Source: Methanobacterium veterum (GTDB taxonomy: Archaea > Methanobacteriota > Methanobacteria > Methanobacteriales > Methanobacteriaceae). From it: a DNA stretch of 64,000 bases. The stretch's first letter is position 1. The number at the start of each line of letters is the position of its first letter. The stretch is from positions 119,870 through 183,869 of the forward strand of contig NZ_KN050693.1 in the NCBI RefSeq assembly GCF_000745485.1, in the 5' to 3' direction. The notes beneath the pieces were generated by a model that was not told where the DNA came from, made no database searches, and was given only the letters and a program-made list of their open reading frames with translations. Positions 8,796-19,710 of this stretch are shown piece by piece. Both the position numbers and the translations under genes were made by a program.

Positions 8796-9515
8796 CTATA
8801 AAATTAGCTTTTCGCTGAAAAATTCAGCATTAAATATAGGCAGATCTTTATCAACAAAGATTTTTTTCCGCACAGATTTTACTTTTTCATCTTTAACAGG
8901 GTTATATCCTTCAATTATTTCTTCTTTTTTGTAGATTCCGATACCTCTTCTCTGCCATGCTGGAAGTTCCGCTAGATTTATGCCTCTTTCAAACAAGATA
9001 TCATGGAGCCCGCTACTTTTTTTCTTTATCAGAATTTCCATGGTCTCTTTTTTAGTATATTCCTTTCTTAAGGTCCAGTAGGCATATCCATTGATGCAGT
9101 TTCTCCAGGCTTCGTCCTGCCTTTCTTTAAAATAGGTTACAGTGCCTTTTTTTGAAAGTGGGATTACTCTGGAATCAAATGAAATAGGCCTCTTAACTGT
9201 TTTTAACAGGTTTTTTGTGAAGCTTCCTGTAATAAAACTGGCAAAAACTGAGTCCAGCTTTTCAATTCTTCCCCCAAATGGAATTTCAGATAATAAAATG
9301 TTTATCTCATCAGAGAAGGTGTAAATAAGTGTAGGGCTGAATTCTTTAAAAAAATCTTCACATGTTTTAACCATTATGTCTTTAAACTGGTCATCATAAG
9401 GTTTTTTAAACTTTAAATCATGAGATAATTTAGAAAATGTTCTTCCATCAATCCTTATAACAATTTTGGATCCGCATGGAACCTTCAAACTTGAAAATAT
9501 TTCACATTCTCTCAT
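8796..9515 (-). CDS. thg1: tRNA(His) guanylyltransferase family protein
   Basis: 239 residues. The palm-domain metal motif [11 protein letters not shown] (D23) and [11 protein letters not shown] (D69, E70) are those of Thg1 and Thg1-like 3'-5' polymerases. These add G-1 to tRNA-His or repair 5' ends of tRNAs. Archaeal members often do templated repair rather than the eukaryote-type non-templated addition, and sequence alone does not decide this. The start ATG at 9515 has a poor ribosome binding site. It lies 35 bases after the aspartate dehydrogenase gene on the same strand, so it is probably translated from the shared message. Confidence 0.92.
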   Translation of the reverse strand: MRECEIFSSLKVPCGSKIVIRIDGRTFSKLSHDLKFKKPYDDQFKDIMVKTCEDFFKEFSPTLIYTFSDEINILLSEIPFGGRIEKLDSVFASFITGSFTKNLLKTVKRPISFDSRVIPLSKKGTVTYFKERQDEAWRNCINGYAYWTLRKEYTKKETMEILIKKKSSGLHDILFERGINLAELPAWQRRGIGIYKKEEIIEGYNPVKDEKVKSVRKKIFVDKDLPIFNAEFFSEKLIL

Positions 9516-9550
9516 AATATCAAATTTTCTAAAAATAAGATAGGAAAAAA

Positions 9551-10315
9551 TTATGTTCCTACAATTATATTTTCATTTAATCTTCTAAGAAGTTTAATTG
9601 CAGAATATGCAGCTAAAACACTTGTTTTAGGGTTCATGGAGCACCTGACATTTTTGGTGATGGTTGTAAATTCACCTGAGTCTCCGACAACGTGAACTTC
9701 ATGCATATTTCTATCAACTGAGGGGTCTGCTATTATTTTAACATCAATATCTATTCCACAGGCAATACTCAGGGCTGCTGCTACGTTTATATTGGTAGGG
9801 AATTCTTTAACAGCTTCTGATGCTTTTCCTTCATAAAGAATAGTTTCCCCATCTGTTTTAATTCCAAGTGACCTTGGAGGTTTTCTGGTAATAAGCGAAG
9901 CTTTGGATATTTTTCCAATTGAAGCTGCTTTAATCCCATCTAAACCCACTATGGCGCCTGAAGGGGCATATATTTTAGCTCCTGTTGAAGCTGCAATCTT
10001 TTCAAGTCTATTTTTAAGTTCAAAATCCATTAGAGCTCCAACACTCATTATAATAACATTTTTCCCGCTTTCCAGTACTTGAGGGATAACTTCTCCAACG
10101 GCATGAGGTGAAGCAGCTTCAATTACCAGATCAACTTTATCCAGCATATCCTCAATTTCAAGAACGACTGTCCCATCAACTTGAAGAGCTAAATTTTCTG
10201 CCCTTTCAATGTCTTTATCATAAAAGAATTTTAAATCAACGCCTAGTTTACCTTCAACTGCAAAATTGGTCATGATGTTAGCTATGGCCCCGCATCCTAT
10301 AATTCCAACTTTCAT
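9551..10315 (-). CDS. nadX: L-aspartate dehydrogenase
   Basis: 254 residues. The protein opens with a Rossmann motif, [13 protein letters not shown], and carries [30 protein letters not shown] and a late [14 protein letters not shown], whose histidine is the conserved catalytic region in aspartate dehydrogenases. The enzyme converts aspartate to iminoaspartate with NAD(P), supplying quinolinate synthase for NAD biosynthesis in organisms without aspartate oxidase. It begins 10 bases after the PRC-barrel gene and is followed by thg1, giving a compact operon. Confidence 0.93.
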   Translation of the reverse strand: MKVGIIGCGAIANIMTNFAVEGKLGVDLKFFYDKDIERAENLALQVDGTVVLEIEDMLDKVDLVIEAASPHAVGEVIPQVLESGKNVIIMSVGALMDFELKNRLEKIAASTGAKIYAPSGAIVGLDGIKAASIGKISKASLITRKPPRSLGIKTDGETILYEGKASEAVKEFPTNINVAAALSIACGIDIDVKIIADPSVDRNMHEVHVVGDSGEFTTITKNVRCSMNPKTSVLAAYSAIKLLRRLNENIIVGT

Positions 10316-10325
10316 TTATTTTCCC

Positions 10326-10658
10326 TTATTTTGATGTGGTTGCAGCTGCTGGTGTGGTCGATACTTCTGGGCTTATTAAAATAATATCTCCTACAGCTTG
10401 TACTCTGTCGTACTGTATGTCTATGTTCCCTTCTTCTTTTAAAGGCCTTACTTCGTCTACTTCTGGAACAAAGCGCATGCTGGTTTTAATAACATCCCTT
10501 ATTCCAACACTTTTTACTTTATCTGGTGCCATTACTCTTGTTTTAAGAACTGATACCCTTCCTTTTTTAATGTTTAATACCACGTCTTGAACTCTTCCAA
10601 CGTATTTTCCACGTGTTGTGTATACATCTAAATTATACAGGCTAGATAAATCGACCAT
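10326..10658 (-). CDS. PRC-barrel domain protein
   Basis: 110 residues. A single PRC-barrel is visible: SSLYNLDVYTTRGKYVGRVQDVVLNIKKGRV, ending IQYDRVQAVGDIILIS, followed by a short alanine/threonine tail. Archaeal PRC-barrel proteins are small beta-barrels. Some, such as the CdpB proteins, take part in cell division, others act in RNA-related roles; this one is unassigned. GGTGGTAAC supports the start. It heads the PRC-barrel, nadX, thg1 operon. Confidence 0.85.
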   Translation of the reverse strand: MVDLSSLYNLDVYTTRGKYVGRVQDVVLNIKKGRVSVLKTRVMAPDKVKSVGIRDVIKTSMRFVPEVDEVRPLKEEGNIDIQYDRVQAVGDIILISPEVSTTPAAATTSK

Positions 10659-11001
10659 TTGTTACCACCACATTTAGTTAAATAATTCTGATTATTGAAT
10701 AAGGTTTGAATCATTTATCTACTTAAATATTTCGAAAATTAGCCCAATGTTTTAAAACAGGATACCTAAATGTATTAATGGAATTTTGAATCCGCAATGT
10801 AAACTATGATTAAAAATATTACATAAGTATTACTTAATCATACTTTTTCACTATTTTACGGCAGTGGTCATTGAAGTTATAAATTGTAAAGGACAATTAT
10901 AAAGTAAATTAAAATTCTAAATAATTAAATCTATAAAACAAATAAAGAAATTGAATTAATGTATTACTTATAATTCGAATTTTGATAGTTATGGTGATTA
11001 T
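10659..11001. other. intergenic promoter region between divergent operons
   Basis: 343 bases of AT-rich sequence between the PRC-barrel operon and the tRNA-binding protein. I found no open frame or RNA gene. Confidence 0.5.
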
Positions 11002-11724
11002 ATGTGGGATACAAGCAATGATTACAGATTATTAGTATGTGAAAAGTCAGTAGATCTTTTTTTAAGAACCATAGAAGGAGCTAATTTAAAAGGAAGGTGG
11101 AATAAAAGAGATGTTCGACAAATAGCCAGAGATATGATTCCTGAAATTCAATCCCTCTATTATTCTTATGCTGAACCTGCTGATTTAGCTAAAATGCCTC
11201 AAATTGAATCTCTAAAGGAAAAGGCAGGGAAAATAATTGAAAATTTCGGTGGGGAAAAATGGTACAGTCACTTTTTAGATATGGTAAATAAAGAAGAAAA
11301 AATTAAATTAGAAGAAGCCATCGCTAAAATACGTTTCTTTTTAGATACAGTTTTAAATTTAGATAAACGATTGGCTCTCGGACCAATAGATGACCCCATA
11401 GTTGCCATTGATATTAAAGTTGGGGAGATTGTAAGTGCAGGAGAACATCCTGGTGCAGACAGTCTCTTTGTTTGTAATGTAAACATCAAAAGGGTCATAA
11501 CAGTCGTAACTAACGATTTAGAGGTTAAAGAATCCAATAGGGTCGCTGTAGCAATGCTCCCACCAACAAGCTTCATGGGAATTACCAGTGAAGGAATGTT
11601 TTTAGGGGCTGGAGAAGGTGTCTTGAAAAATGTTGAAGGAGAAGTAGGTGGAATGCCAAAAGGAATTCCTCTGGAAGCGTTGAATGAGGCTAGAAATTTT
11701 GTTGAAGACTTTTTAAAGCACTAA
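11002..11724 (+). CDS. tRNA-binding OB-fold domain protein
   Basis: 240 residues. The C-terminal 110 residues form an EMAP-II / Trbp111-like OB fold: [51 protein letters not shown]. This fold binds the tRNA elbow. The N-terminal helical part ([25 protein letters not shown]) has no motif I recognise. A GGTGAT site sits directly before ATG 11002. A hairpin overlaps the stop codon. It may help aminoacylation or tRNA handling, but this is inference from the fold. Confidence 0.8.
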   Translation: MWDTSNDYRLLVCEKSVDLFLRTIEGANLKGRWNKRDVRQIARDMIPEIQSLYYSYAEPADLAKMPQIESLKEKAGKIIENFGGEKWYSHFLDMVNKEEKIKLEEAIAKIRFFLDTVLNLDKRLALGPIDDPIVAIDIKVGEIVSAGEHPGADSLFVCNVNIKRVITVVTNDLEVKESNRVAVAMLPPTSFMGITSEGMFLGAGEGVLKNVEGEVGGMPKGIPLEALNEARNFVEDFLKH

Positions 11725-11736
11725 CGTGAGTTAGTG
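11719..11736 (+). terminator. hairpin overlapping the stop codon
   Basis: Stem CACTAAC / GTTAGTG with a 4-base loop, and the stop codon inside the left arm. Further dyads follow to about 11850, including one ending in GATTTTGAGGG. Confidence 0.45.
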
Positions 11737-12348
11737 TTTATGAACAGCAAAAATTCTCAAAAATCATTCGAAAATTCTTTGAATTTTAGAAAAAGCAAAG
11801 CATTTGAAAATCTCCGATTTTACCTCCCCCAAAATAACAGATTTTGAGGGATTATGACAGTTTCCGAGGTTTTCTTAAAATAATCTTTAATCTTCTATTT
11901 TTTAATTTAAACCAAAATTTTATTTTTTAATCAACTTGAACGTTAATAGTCTAGTTTTTTGAATGTTATTTTGTAAAGTTTAACGGATTTTGTTTATTAA
12001 AATTCATTTAATTTTGAATTTACCCTATTTTCGTCCTGCTAAAAGAATCGAAAAATGTATTAATGATCAAATAATAAAAACGGATACGAATTGAATAAAA
12101 AATTTAAGAAATCCTATTTAAGTAATACTTTATTTAATTAAAGTATAATTGAATTTGAAAGCATATTACCACGGTATGTTATGCTGGAAAACAGGAGTTC
12201 AACATATTCAAATAAAATTAACCTGATGGAACTATTTTTGAAAAGTTGAATTTAAATGCTTTATTAACAATAAAAATGCGTTTATACGATATAGAACTAA
12301 AAAAATTCAAATTAGTCGTTAAATAAAAAATATTGCGGGTTGTTCAAA
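11737..12348. other. long intergenic region upstream of the histidine kinase
   Basis: About 610 AT-rich bases. Weak dyads lie in the first 120 bases and presumably belong to termination of the upstream gene. No open frame or RNA gene was recognised in the rest. Confidence 0.4.
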
Positions 12349-14481
12349 ATGAAAACTGGGATTAAAACTAAAGAACAACTTATCTGCGACCTGGAAAAGG
12401 CGTTACAGGATGGAACTGTTGAACTGGAACAAATTGCAGAATATGTGGTTAGGCTTAGTAAAAACAATGAAAAATTGAGGAATGAAATAAAGAAACGTAA
12501 ACTCACTGAAAATGCACTTCGAGAAAGTGAAGAAATGTTCAGGTTGTTATATGAAAATTCTCCTCTTCCATACCAGTCGTTGGATTGTAATGGTGATTTT
12601 ATCGAGGTAAATCAAGCATTTCTTGATGCTATGGGTTATACCAAAGAAGAAATCATTGGACGTCCATTTACCGATATAATGACTCCTGAATGCGCATATA
12701 CATTTAAGAAACGTTTTAAACGATTTAATGAATTAGGATATATGCGGAAATCTGAATTTAAGCTTTTATGTAAAGATAATGCTCAAATAACTATACTAAT
12801 TGACGGTAATATTGAATATTCAGCAGATGGTACCTTTAAGCAAACTCACTGTGTATGGATTGATATCACAGATCGGAAGCAATGGGAAGAGGCTTTAATA
12901 GAAAGTGAAGATCGGTACCGATTTTTATATGATCACAATCCTTCAATGTACTTCACTGTGGACTGCGAAGCTGTAATACTGTCTGTAAACCAGTTTGGAG
13001 CTGAACAATTAGGGTTTACAGTTCATGAGTTAGTTGGACAATCTGTATTAAAGGTGTTCCACGAAGAAGATAAAAAAGCTGCTATCTTAAATATAAGGCG
13101 CTGTATTAAGAATATTGGGCAATTATTCCACTGGGAACTGCGCAAAGTTCGTAGGAACGGCAGTATGATTTGGGTTAAGGAAACAGCACGCGCAGTAAAA
13201 GAAAATGATGGGAAAATTACGGTATTAATTGTATGTGAGGATATTACTGGACTTAAAGAGTTAGAACGTATTTTAAGGGAAACACAGGACACTTTGGAGT
13301 TAAAAGTTCAGGAACGTACTAAAGAACTTTCAAGATGCAACATGAGACTGGAAAGCGATATTAGTGAGATTAAAAGAATAGGAAGGGCTTTAAGGGAAAG
13401 TGAAGAAAAATTCAGGGCTCTTGCAGAGAATTCTCCCGATGTTATTTCAAGATTAGACAAAGAATTAAGGTATAAATATGTCAACCATGGTTCCAACACT
13501 TTGGGATTATCCTCTGAGAATTTAATTGGTAAGAAGATTGAGGATATAACCCCATTAAATGGCATTGCTAAAATATGGATGAAAAATGCCAGAAAGGTTT
13601 TAAAAACTGGAGAAATACAGGAAATGGAATATGAATTTCCTTCAATCCACGGATTAAAATTCTTTCATTCATATATGGTTCCAGAATATGATGGTGGTGA
13701 AATAGAGTCATTACTTGTAATAAGTCATGATGTTACACAACGAAGGCAGTTGGAAGAAGAATTAAAAGAAACCGTAAAAGAGTTAAGACATTCTAATGAG
13801 GAACTGCAGCAGTTTGCTTATGTTGCGTCACATGACCTTCAAGAACCTCTCAGGACCATTACCAGTTTTACCCAGTTAATTGAACGTCGTTATAAAGATA
13901 AGTTAGATTCAGATGCTGATGAGTTTATTGAATATATTGTAGATGCCGCAAAAAGGATGCAAACTTTAATTAACGACCTCCTGAACTACTCCCGCGTAGC
14001 AACAAAGAAAAAAGGGTTCGAACTGACAGATATGGGATATGTTCTTGAATCTGCTTTAAATAACCTTAACACTGCTATTTATGAAAATAATGCTGAAATT
14101 ACCTATGAAAACCTTCCAAAAATAATGGCCGAACCTGGACAGATGATTCAATTATTCCAGAACTTAATTGGAAATGCCATTAAATTCAGGAAACCAGAAG
14201 TTCCACCTAAAATCAATATAAAAGTCTGTAAAGATAAAAATAAGGAGGAATACATTTTCAGTATTCAGGATAATGGAATAGGAATGGAACAACAGTACGC
14301 AGAGCGTATTTTTACTATATTCCAGAGGCTACATACCAAAGAAGAATATGAAGGTACGGGGATAGGCCTGGCTATTAGTAAAAAAGTGGTGGAACTTCAC
14401 GGCGGGCGAATATGGGTTGAATCTAAGCCTGAAAAAGGTTCAACTTTTTATTTTGCGATTCCTACTGCTCTTGTGAAATAA
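12349..14481 (+). CDS. PAS-domain sensor histidine kinase
   Basis: About 710 residues with no membrane segment, so probably a cytosolic sensor. Order: short coiled region, PAS 1 (about 55-165), PAS 2 (180-290), coiled linker, PAS 3 (345-455), HisKA with the phospho-accepting histidine in YVASHDLQEPLR (H495), then an HATPase with the N box LFQNLIGNAIKF (N605), G1 QDNGIGM and G2 GTGIGLAI. This HisKA type is common in methanogen kinases. No receiver domain or response regulator gene is adjacent, so its partner is unknown. I chose ATG 12349; the frame also offers TTG 12340. It ends convergently with the aldehyde dehydrogenase. Confidence 0.9.
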   Translation: MKTGIKTKEQLICDLEKALQDGTVELEQIAEYVVRLSKNNEKLRNEIKKRKLTENALRESEEMFRLLYENSPLPYQSLDCNGDFIEVNQAFLDAMGYTKEEIIGRPFTDIMTPECAYTFKKRFKRFNELGYMRKSEFKLLCKDNAQITILIDGNIEYSADGTFKQTHCVWIDITDRKQWEEALIESEDRYRFLYDHNPSMYFTVDCEAVILSVNQFGAEQLGFTVHELVGQSVLKVFHEEDKKAAILNIRRCIKNIGQLFHWELRKVRRNGSMIWVKETARAVKENDGKITVLIVCEDITGLKELERILRETQDTLELKVQERTKELSRCNMRLESDISEIKRIGRALRESEEKFRALAENSPDVISRLDKELRYKYVNHGSNTLGLSSENLIGKKIEDITPLNGIAKIWMKNARKVLKTGEIQEMEYEFPSIHGLKFFHSYMVPEYDGGEIESLLVISHDVTQRRQLEEELKETVKELRHSNEELQQFAYVASHDLQEPLRTITSFTQLIERRYKDKLDSDADEFIEYIVDAAKRMQTLINDLLNYSRVATKKKGFELTDMGYVLESALNNLNTAIYENNAEITYENLPKIMAEPGQMIQLFQNLIGNAIKFRKPEVPPKINIKVCKDKNKEEYIFSIQDNGIGMEQQYAERIFTIFQRLHTKEEYEGTGIGLAISKKVVELHGGRIWVESKPEKGSTFYFAIPTALVK

Positions 14482-14598
14482 ACGGTATTTCAGTAACTTT
14501 TTTTTAAGGTTTTTACCTATATTTTCCGCTTTACTATATTTGTACAGACTTCCCAGTAGTTGTTATAGGGCATGGTTAGAACTGCTTCTATTATTTTT

Positions 14599-16011
14599 TT
14601 AAAGAGGGTTAATAACCACGATTTTAGTTTTAGTCATATCTTCAATGGCATATTTTATACCTTCTTTACCTAACCCGCTCATTTTACAGCCTCCAAAAGG
14701 CATGTTGTCCATACGGTATGTTGACGGTTTGTTTACTATAACTCCTCCAGATTCTATCTCTTTTACAGCTTTCATAGCATTGTTAATGTTATTTGTGAAT
14801 ATTCCTGCCTGTAATCCATATTTGGTGTTATTTGCAACTTTTACTGCTTCATCAATCCCATTTATGCGGATTATTGGCGAGATAGGGCCGAATGTTTCAT
14901 ATTGTACGATTTTCATTTTAGAATCAACATTGTCCAGGATCGTTGGCAGATATAAAGTCCCTTCACGCTTTCCACCACATAAAAGCTCTGCTCCATCATT
15001 TACGGCTTCATTTACTCTGTTTTCAACTTCAATTGCTGCTCCTTTATTTATTAAAGGGCCTACATCTGTTTCAGGATCCATGGGGTCTCCAGTAACAAGT
15101 TTTTTAGTATTATTTACAAATTTCTGGATAAATTCATCAGCTATTTTATCATCAAGAATCACACGCTTTACTCCAATACAAACTTGGCCTGCATTAAGAT
15201 AAGAACCTCTTACAGCTGCTTCAACTGCTTTTTCTATATCTGCATCTTCAAGTACAATGAGTGGATCATTTCCACCAAGTTCAAGTGTTAATTTTTTCAT
15301 CCCTGCCTGTTTAGATATATGTTCGCCGATTTCCACACTTCCAGTAAACGAGATCTTATTTACAACAGGGCTTGTTACAATCTCATCACCAATGGTTCTT
15401 CCATGCCCTGTTACAGCATTTAAGGCCCCATCTGGAAGGTAAAAATCCATAATTTCGGCCATTTTCAACGCGGTAAGCGGTGCTTTCATGGATGGTTTTA
15501 GAATCACACTGTTTTTAGCTGCAATTGCTGGTGCCACTTTATGAATTGCCAGGTTTAAAGGATAATTAAAAGGGGTTATAGCAGCAACCACACCTAATGG
15601 GAGCCGCATTGTAAAACCAATCACATTTTCCCCGCCGGCACAGGCATCCATGGGTATTGTTTCGCCGTATATACGTTTTGATTCTTCTGCTCCAAGTAAA
15701 ATAGTTTGTATGGAACGATTAACTTCTTCTATTGAATCTTTAATGGGTTTACCGCAGTCAATGGTTATTAATTTTGCAAGGGATTTTGAATTTTTTGATA
15801 ATTCTTCATGAATTCCATATAAATTTTCTGATATTTCACGGGATGAAAGATCATTTAGGGCTTTCTTTGCTCTGTTTGCAGCAATCAGTGCATTTTGCAC
15901 GTCTTCGTGATTCCCTTGAGGTACTGTATCTATTACTTCATTATTGAACGGATTTCTAATTTCTATTTTCTCAGTTTTATCCATTAATTTACCGTTTATC
16001 AGCATGTCCAT
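14599..16011 (-). CDS. NAD(P)-dependent aldehyde dehydrogenase, lactaldehyde dehydrogenase-like
   Basis: 470 residues. Aldehyde dehydrogenase motifs are intact: [35 protein letters not shown], the general-base glutamate in TLELGGNDP, the catalytic cysteine in [12 protein letters not shown], and ETFGPISP. In methanogens this family (CofA, MJ1411-like) oxidises lactaldehyde to lactate, a precursor of coenzyme F420. A glyceraldehyde-3-phosphate dehydrogenase of GapN type is the main alternative. GGGAGGT sits 8 bases before ATG 16011. The 5' leader contains one copy of the dispersed 150-bp element. Confidence 0.85.
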   Translation of the reverse strand: MDMLINGKLMDKTEKIEIRNPFNNEVIDTVPQGNHEDVQNALIAANRAKKALNDLSSREISENLYGIHEELSKNSKSLAKLITIDCGKPIKDSIEEVNRSIQTILLGAEESKRIYGETIPMDACAGGENVIGFTMRLPLGVVAAITPFNYPLNLAIHKVAPAIAAKNSVILKPSMKAPLTALKMAEIMDFYLPDGALNAVTGHGRTIGDEIVTSPVVNKISFTGSVEIGEHISKQAGMKKLTLELGGNDPLIVLEDADIEKAVEAAVRGSYLNAGQVCIGVKRVILDDKIADEFIQKFVNNTKKLVTGDPMDPETDVGPLINKGAAIEVENRVNEAVNDGAELLCGGKREGTLYLPTILDNVDSKMKIVQYETFGPISPIIRINGIDEAVKVANNTKYGLQAGIFTNNINNAMKAVKEIESGGVIVNKPSTYRMDNMPFGGCKMSGLGKEGIKYAIEDMTKTKIVVINPL

Positions 16012-16080
16012 ACTTTTACCTCCCGCTGTGAATAGATGTTTGCAGTATTTTATGTAATTAATATAATTAAATAATTAATT

Positions 16081-16235
16081 GTCGCTCATGTTCATGTCCA
16101 GAATCGTTATGTTAGCGCTATAATTTATGTAAATCATTGATTAAATAAATTGGAATTTTCTTAAACAAGTTCAACTTAAATTAACCAGTGACAGGTTAAC
16201 ATGAAGTATAAACTGTGCACCATGGACATGAGTAA
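16081..16235 (-). repeat. dispersed ~150-bp intergenic element, copy B
   Basis: On the minus strand this reads ACTCATGTCCATG, then TATACTTCATGTTAA, and ends GGACATGAACATGAGCGA. The ends form an inverted repeat around CTCATG-TCC. The copy at 42364-42518 has the same ends and the TATACTTC-TGTTAA block. It lies about 70 bases upstream of the aldehyde dehydrogenase start. Confidence 0.55.
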
Positions 16236-16275
16236 TTATAAAAAAAGTAGGTAGTATTAACTGTAAAATTGGTTA

Positions 16276-16470
16276 TTAACTAAATTTAGGGAGTAATCCA
16301 TTTAATGAATTGTTGATATTTTTCAAATCGGTCTTGTTAATTTCGCTACCCATTCCTGCTAAATAATTCTTGTAATAAAGTGCTGCTGCAATTACAATTA
16401 CAATTATGCCGCCAAAAATTAGTAGATATTCCGCTGCACCCTGTGCCCTTTCTTCTTCTAGCATTCCCAT
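16276..16470 (-). CDS. class III signal peptide pilin-like protein
   Basis: 64 residues. A short charged N-terminus (MGMLEEERAQ) is followed by the class III signal sequence QGAAEYLLIFGGIIVIVI. In archaeal QXSXEXXXL-type pilins this is cut before the glutamine by EppA-like prepilin peptidase, and the hydrophobic stretch forms the filament core. The mature part is very short. I chose ATG 16470 because GGTG lies 7 bases upstream; the frame extends to a TTG at 16482. It follows the TadC-like gene by 12 bases, suggesting a common transcript and a secreted filament or pseudopilin role. Confidence 0.8.
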   Translation of the reverse strand: MGMLEEERAQGAAEYLLIFGGIIVIVIAAALYYKNYLAGMGSEINKTDLKNINNSLNGLLPKFS

Positions 16471-16482
16471 ATTTAACACCAA

Positions 16483-17418
16483 CTAACCTGTTCCTAAAAT
16501 CTTTGGACCCAACATTTGTATTACAACAAATATCCCATAGGCTGCCGGGGCCAGTAATAATGCAAATTTAACGCCTTTTCTTGCACTACCATACATAACA
16601 ATACCAATTAACAGTGACGCTATGATGGAATGGATGATTATATAACCGCCTGCAGCAAGTGTTGCAGTTTCTGCAAGTGGATTTGGTTTACCTACAGACG
16701 CAATAAATGAATTGTATGTCATTATCATTCCGAGTGCAAAGGGGGCAGCTATTATGGCTGCGATAATAAGAAACATTACTGACATCATTACATTTGCTTT
16801 CCTTTCCCTTTGAAGTGCTAAAACAGCCCTTAAATCTTCTGCAACTGTTTCAACAACGTCAGATAGACTTCCACCAGTTTTTCTTCCTTCTAATATCATC
16901 CTGAATGTTCTATCTAAGTTTTTAGACTTAAGACGTTCGCCCATTGCAAGTATTGCATCATCAAATGTACTTCCAATTTTAATCTCTATTACAGCCCTTT
17001 TTAATTCATCAGTTAATGGGCCTTCTCCATGTCTTGAGACGTCTTCCAGAGCAGTTTCAAGACCAACACCTGCACGAAGTAAAGATGCGATCTGTCTTAA
17101 AAAATCAGGAGTTCCATTTTCAATAGCATCAACTCTGCGTTCCATCATGAAAAATATCCAAACACCAATAAGTATGGTGGGTATTACGAAACCAGCTAGC
17201 GCCCCTAAAATAGGGTTTATGCCAAGTAATAATGATAAAACAGCTGCGAGTACGGCTAACCCAATTGCAATTATGAGATCTAAAGTTATTATATCTGAAG
17301 CTTTAACATACATTCCACTTCTTATAAGCATTTCCTGCATCATAACTGCATATTTTTCAGGTATAATGTTGTCAATAATGTTAGATACTGGAGATAATGC
17401 ACTGGGTATAATTGCCAT
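16483..17418 (-). CDS. type II secretion/type IV pilus F family membrane protein (TadC-like)
   Basis: 311 residues with several membrane segments (about 50-95, 215-245, 255-310). The cytosolic T2SSF domain is recognisable: [23 protein letters not shown], then [38 protein letters not shown]. Such proteins are the inner-membrane platform for archaeal pilus assembly. A strong AAGGTGG site precedes ATG 17418. The pilin-like gene follows by 12 bases, but no GspE/TadA-type ATPase or prepilin peptidase is next to it, so the motor must be encoded elsewhere. Confidence 0.85.
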   Translation of the reverse strand: MAIIPSALSPVSNIIDNIIPEKYAVMMQEMLIRSGMYVKASDIITLDLIIAIGLAVLAAVLSLLLGINPILGALAGFVIPTILIGVWIFFMMERRVDAIENGTPDFLRQIASLLRAGVGLETALEDVSRHGEGPLTDELKRAVIEIKIGSTFDDAILAMGERLKSKNLDRTFRMILEGRKTGGSLSDVVETVAEDLRAVLALQRERKANVMMSVMFLIIAAIIAAPFALGMIMTYNSFIASVGKPNPLAETATLAAGGYIIIHSIIASLLIGIVMYGSARKGVKFALLLAPAAYGIFVVIQMLGPKILGTG

Positions 17419-18102
17419 TTTTCCACCTTATTTAATATTCTATTTCATATATAAATAATAGGCTGGTTCAAAGTGTTACATATATACTTTCATTTTGATA
17501 TAAGAAGCGGTATAAAAGTATTAATTTGAAATGCCTTATCATATCTTTAACAGTAGTTTATCAACGCTATACAATATAATATTTCCTATTTTTATACTCC
17601 TATAATCAACGTAAAACTTTTATCTTTAGTTTAAATGGATACCTATCTAAAATAGAATTAATCACATTATATTTCACTATTATCCATACAATTAAAACTT
17701 AAATTATTTATTAAATGGTTATGAAGCGATAAATATTATATTTTTAGGATCACAATGATCATATTCATTTATATGGAATTTGTTTTTCTTTTTTAATGGA
17801 TCAAGAGAATTAAACTTATATTGGTAATAATTTATTTCTGTTATTGTGAGTTAAGTCACTAAAGGGGTACTGGATTGTTTTTGATATATCGGAAATTAGT
17901 TCATTAAACATTAAAAGATTAAAAATCAGTTAAATACATTTTTTTTAGCTATAGTGTGGTTGTGGTTATATAAAAACTCATATCTAATTATAACTCTTAT
18001 TTTGTCAGTATGGTCTTTAATAAACGGAGTATTTTATTTCAATAATATTAAATTTTATAAATAAAGTATTACATAGGAAATTCTAAAGTGGAGGTTGATA
18101 GT
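17419..18102. other. long intergenic region
   Basis: About 680 AT-rich bases between divergent genes. A TATATAAAA-like stretch at about 17967 could belong to a promoter, but it is far from the start. Nothing else could be supported. Confidence 0.4.
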
Positions 18103-19335
18103 ATGGCTCAATTTAAACCATTTGAAATGGATGGAATTCCTATAGAATCAGAATATATGAACTGGGAAGAAGTAATTCAGGAACCGTATGACAAGATGGA
18201 TGTAGATCCTTATACTCGTACTAGAGTTATTCTAATGAATGGAATCGAGACTAATTCTGTATTAACATCTCATGCAGTGGAAAGAATGGCTGATAATCCT
18301 GAAATTAAGAAGCAAATGGCTGAAATACGTCGTGCAGACTCTCAGCAGCAGCAAACTGTAGACTGGCTTAATCCTCCTGATCAAACCATATTGGAAACTA
18401 CCCTTGGTTATGAACAAGTTGCTGTAGATCTTACAGCAAACCTGGCTCAACACGAACCCGATTCCTATGTGAAAAGTACATTGGATTTTGCACTGCTTGA
18501 GGATTTTGACCATCTGTATAGATATGGATGCTTGATGCAGATACTGAATGGCGAAGACCCTGAACAAATAACTAAGGGAAAAACTGACATTAAACCTGGA
18601 AGACCTACCAGTATGGAGCACAGACATCCTGATGATTCCATGAGAAATCATTATGACAAGGATGAGGCCGAACTCAAGACAAAAATGAATTATATCACTA
18701 TTACTTCCGGTGAACAGCAGACTGAACTATTCTACAAATCCCATGGAAATATGTGCAGTGATGATCTGGCACGTAAACTGTATTCCGAAATTGCAGAAAT
18801 TGAAGAACAGCATGTAACTCAATATGGACTATTGGGTGATCCAAATGAGACTATGCTCGAAAAAGTAGCAATGATACAACTTAACGAAGCGTATAACTAT
18901 TGTTCCGCTGCTTTAACAGAGCCAAACCGAAGGATAAGAAGGTTATGGGAACACTTTGCACAGATGGAAATCACCCACTTCAACATGTGTGCAGATTTAA
19001 TTAAAAAACACGAAGGCAGAAACATTGAAGATATCATGCAGGCTGATTCGATTAGGCCTATGATAACTTTTGAACCCAATAAAAAGTATGTAGATAAAGT
19101 TTTAGAAGAACAGATTGACCTCATGCCTTATAATATGGAATTTGTGCACCTTGCAGATTTACCTGATAACTGGCCCTCCTTCCGGTATGAAAGAAAGGTC
19201 AATTCGGACCGTATCCCTTCAGAAGAAGTTGTAAAAGGTCTTGATGGTGGACTAGCAGAAAAAGAGAATGCAGAAATATACCAGAACTTCAGAAGACAGA
19301 TGAATGAGAGAATTCAAAGTTCTAACGCTAAATAA
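18103..19335 (+). CDS. ferritin-like (candidate di-iron) protein
   Basis: 410 residues, soluble and helical. Several ExxH-type elements occur in helices: LLEDFDHLYRYG, GEQQTELFYKSHGN, EIAEIEEQHVTQYG and FAQMEITHFNMCADL. This is the pattern of a ferritin-like four-helix bundle with two metal ions. The function (oxidase, peroxide handling, or other) cannot be read from this. The N-terminal region (MDGIPIESEYMNWEEV) and the C-terminal tail are outside the bundle. GGAGGTTGAT precedes ATG 18103. The gene stands alone. Confidence 0.65.
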   Translation: MAQFKPFEMDGIPIESEYMNWEEVIQEPYDKMDVDPYTRTRVILMNGIETNSVLTSHAVERMADNPEIKKQMAEIRRADSQQQQTVDWLNPPDQTILETTLGYEQVAVDLTANLAQHEPDSYVKSTLDFALLEDFDHLYRYGCLMQILNGEDPEQITKGKTDIKPGRPTSMEHRHPDDSMRNHYDKDEAELKTKMNYITITSGEQQTELFYKSHGNMCSDDLARKLYSEIAEIEEQHVTQYGLLGDPNETMLEKVAMIQLNEAYNYCSAALTEPNRRIRRLWEHFAQMEITHFNMCADLIKKHEGRNIEDIMQADSIRPMITFEPNKKYVDKVLEEQIDLMPYNMEFVHLADLPDNWPSFRYERKVNSDRIPSEEVVKGLDGGLAEKENAEIYQNFRRQMNERIQSSNAK

Positions 19336-19710
19336 ATGGTATCAATTTAAAACTTAATTTCTTTTTTATTTAAATGAGTTCTTAACTTAATCATGCAAAA
19401 CTCAATGATAAGGTTCTAATATAATTTAAAATAAACTGAATCCTGATTTTAATACAGATGTTTTTTTATTTAATGGCCAGTACACTAACTATTTTTCTAA
19501 ATAAAATTCCTTCAGAATTTTAAGTCCTGATGAATTTAATTATCAAAATAAATGTCCGCTTTGACTTATTATAAATAAATGAGTTTAAGTACATTGAAAT
19601 AATCAGATTAATAGATTACAGCTATTTTCAGCGGTTTAGTCCATATTTAAATATAAAGTAGGGGAATAATTTAGGTATATTATAAATTAATTTAATAGTG
19701 GGGATTTATA
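19336..19710. other. intergenic region
   Basis: 375 AT-rich bases with nothing recognisable beyond the presumed promoter of the downstream protease gene. Confidence 0.4.

Noticed and set aside
14645..15442. Plus-strand open frames across the aldehyde dehydrogenase
   Set aside because: Antisense shadows; the dehydrogenase motifs on the minus strand are unmistakable.
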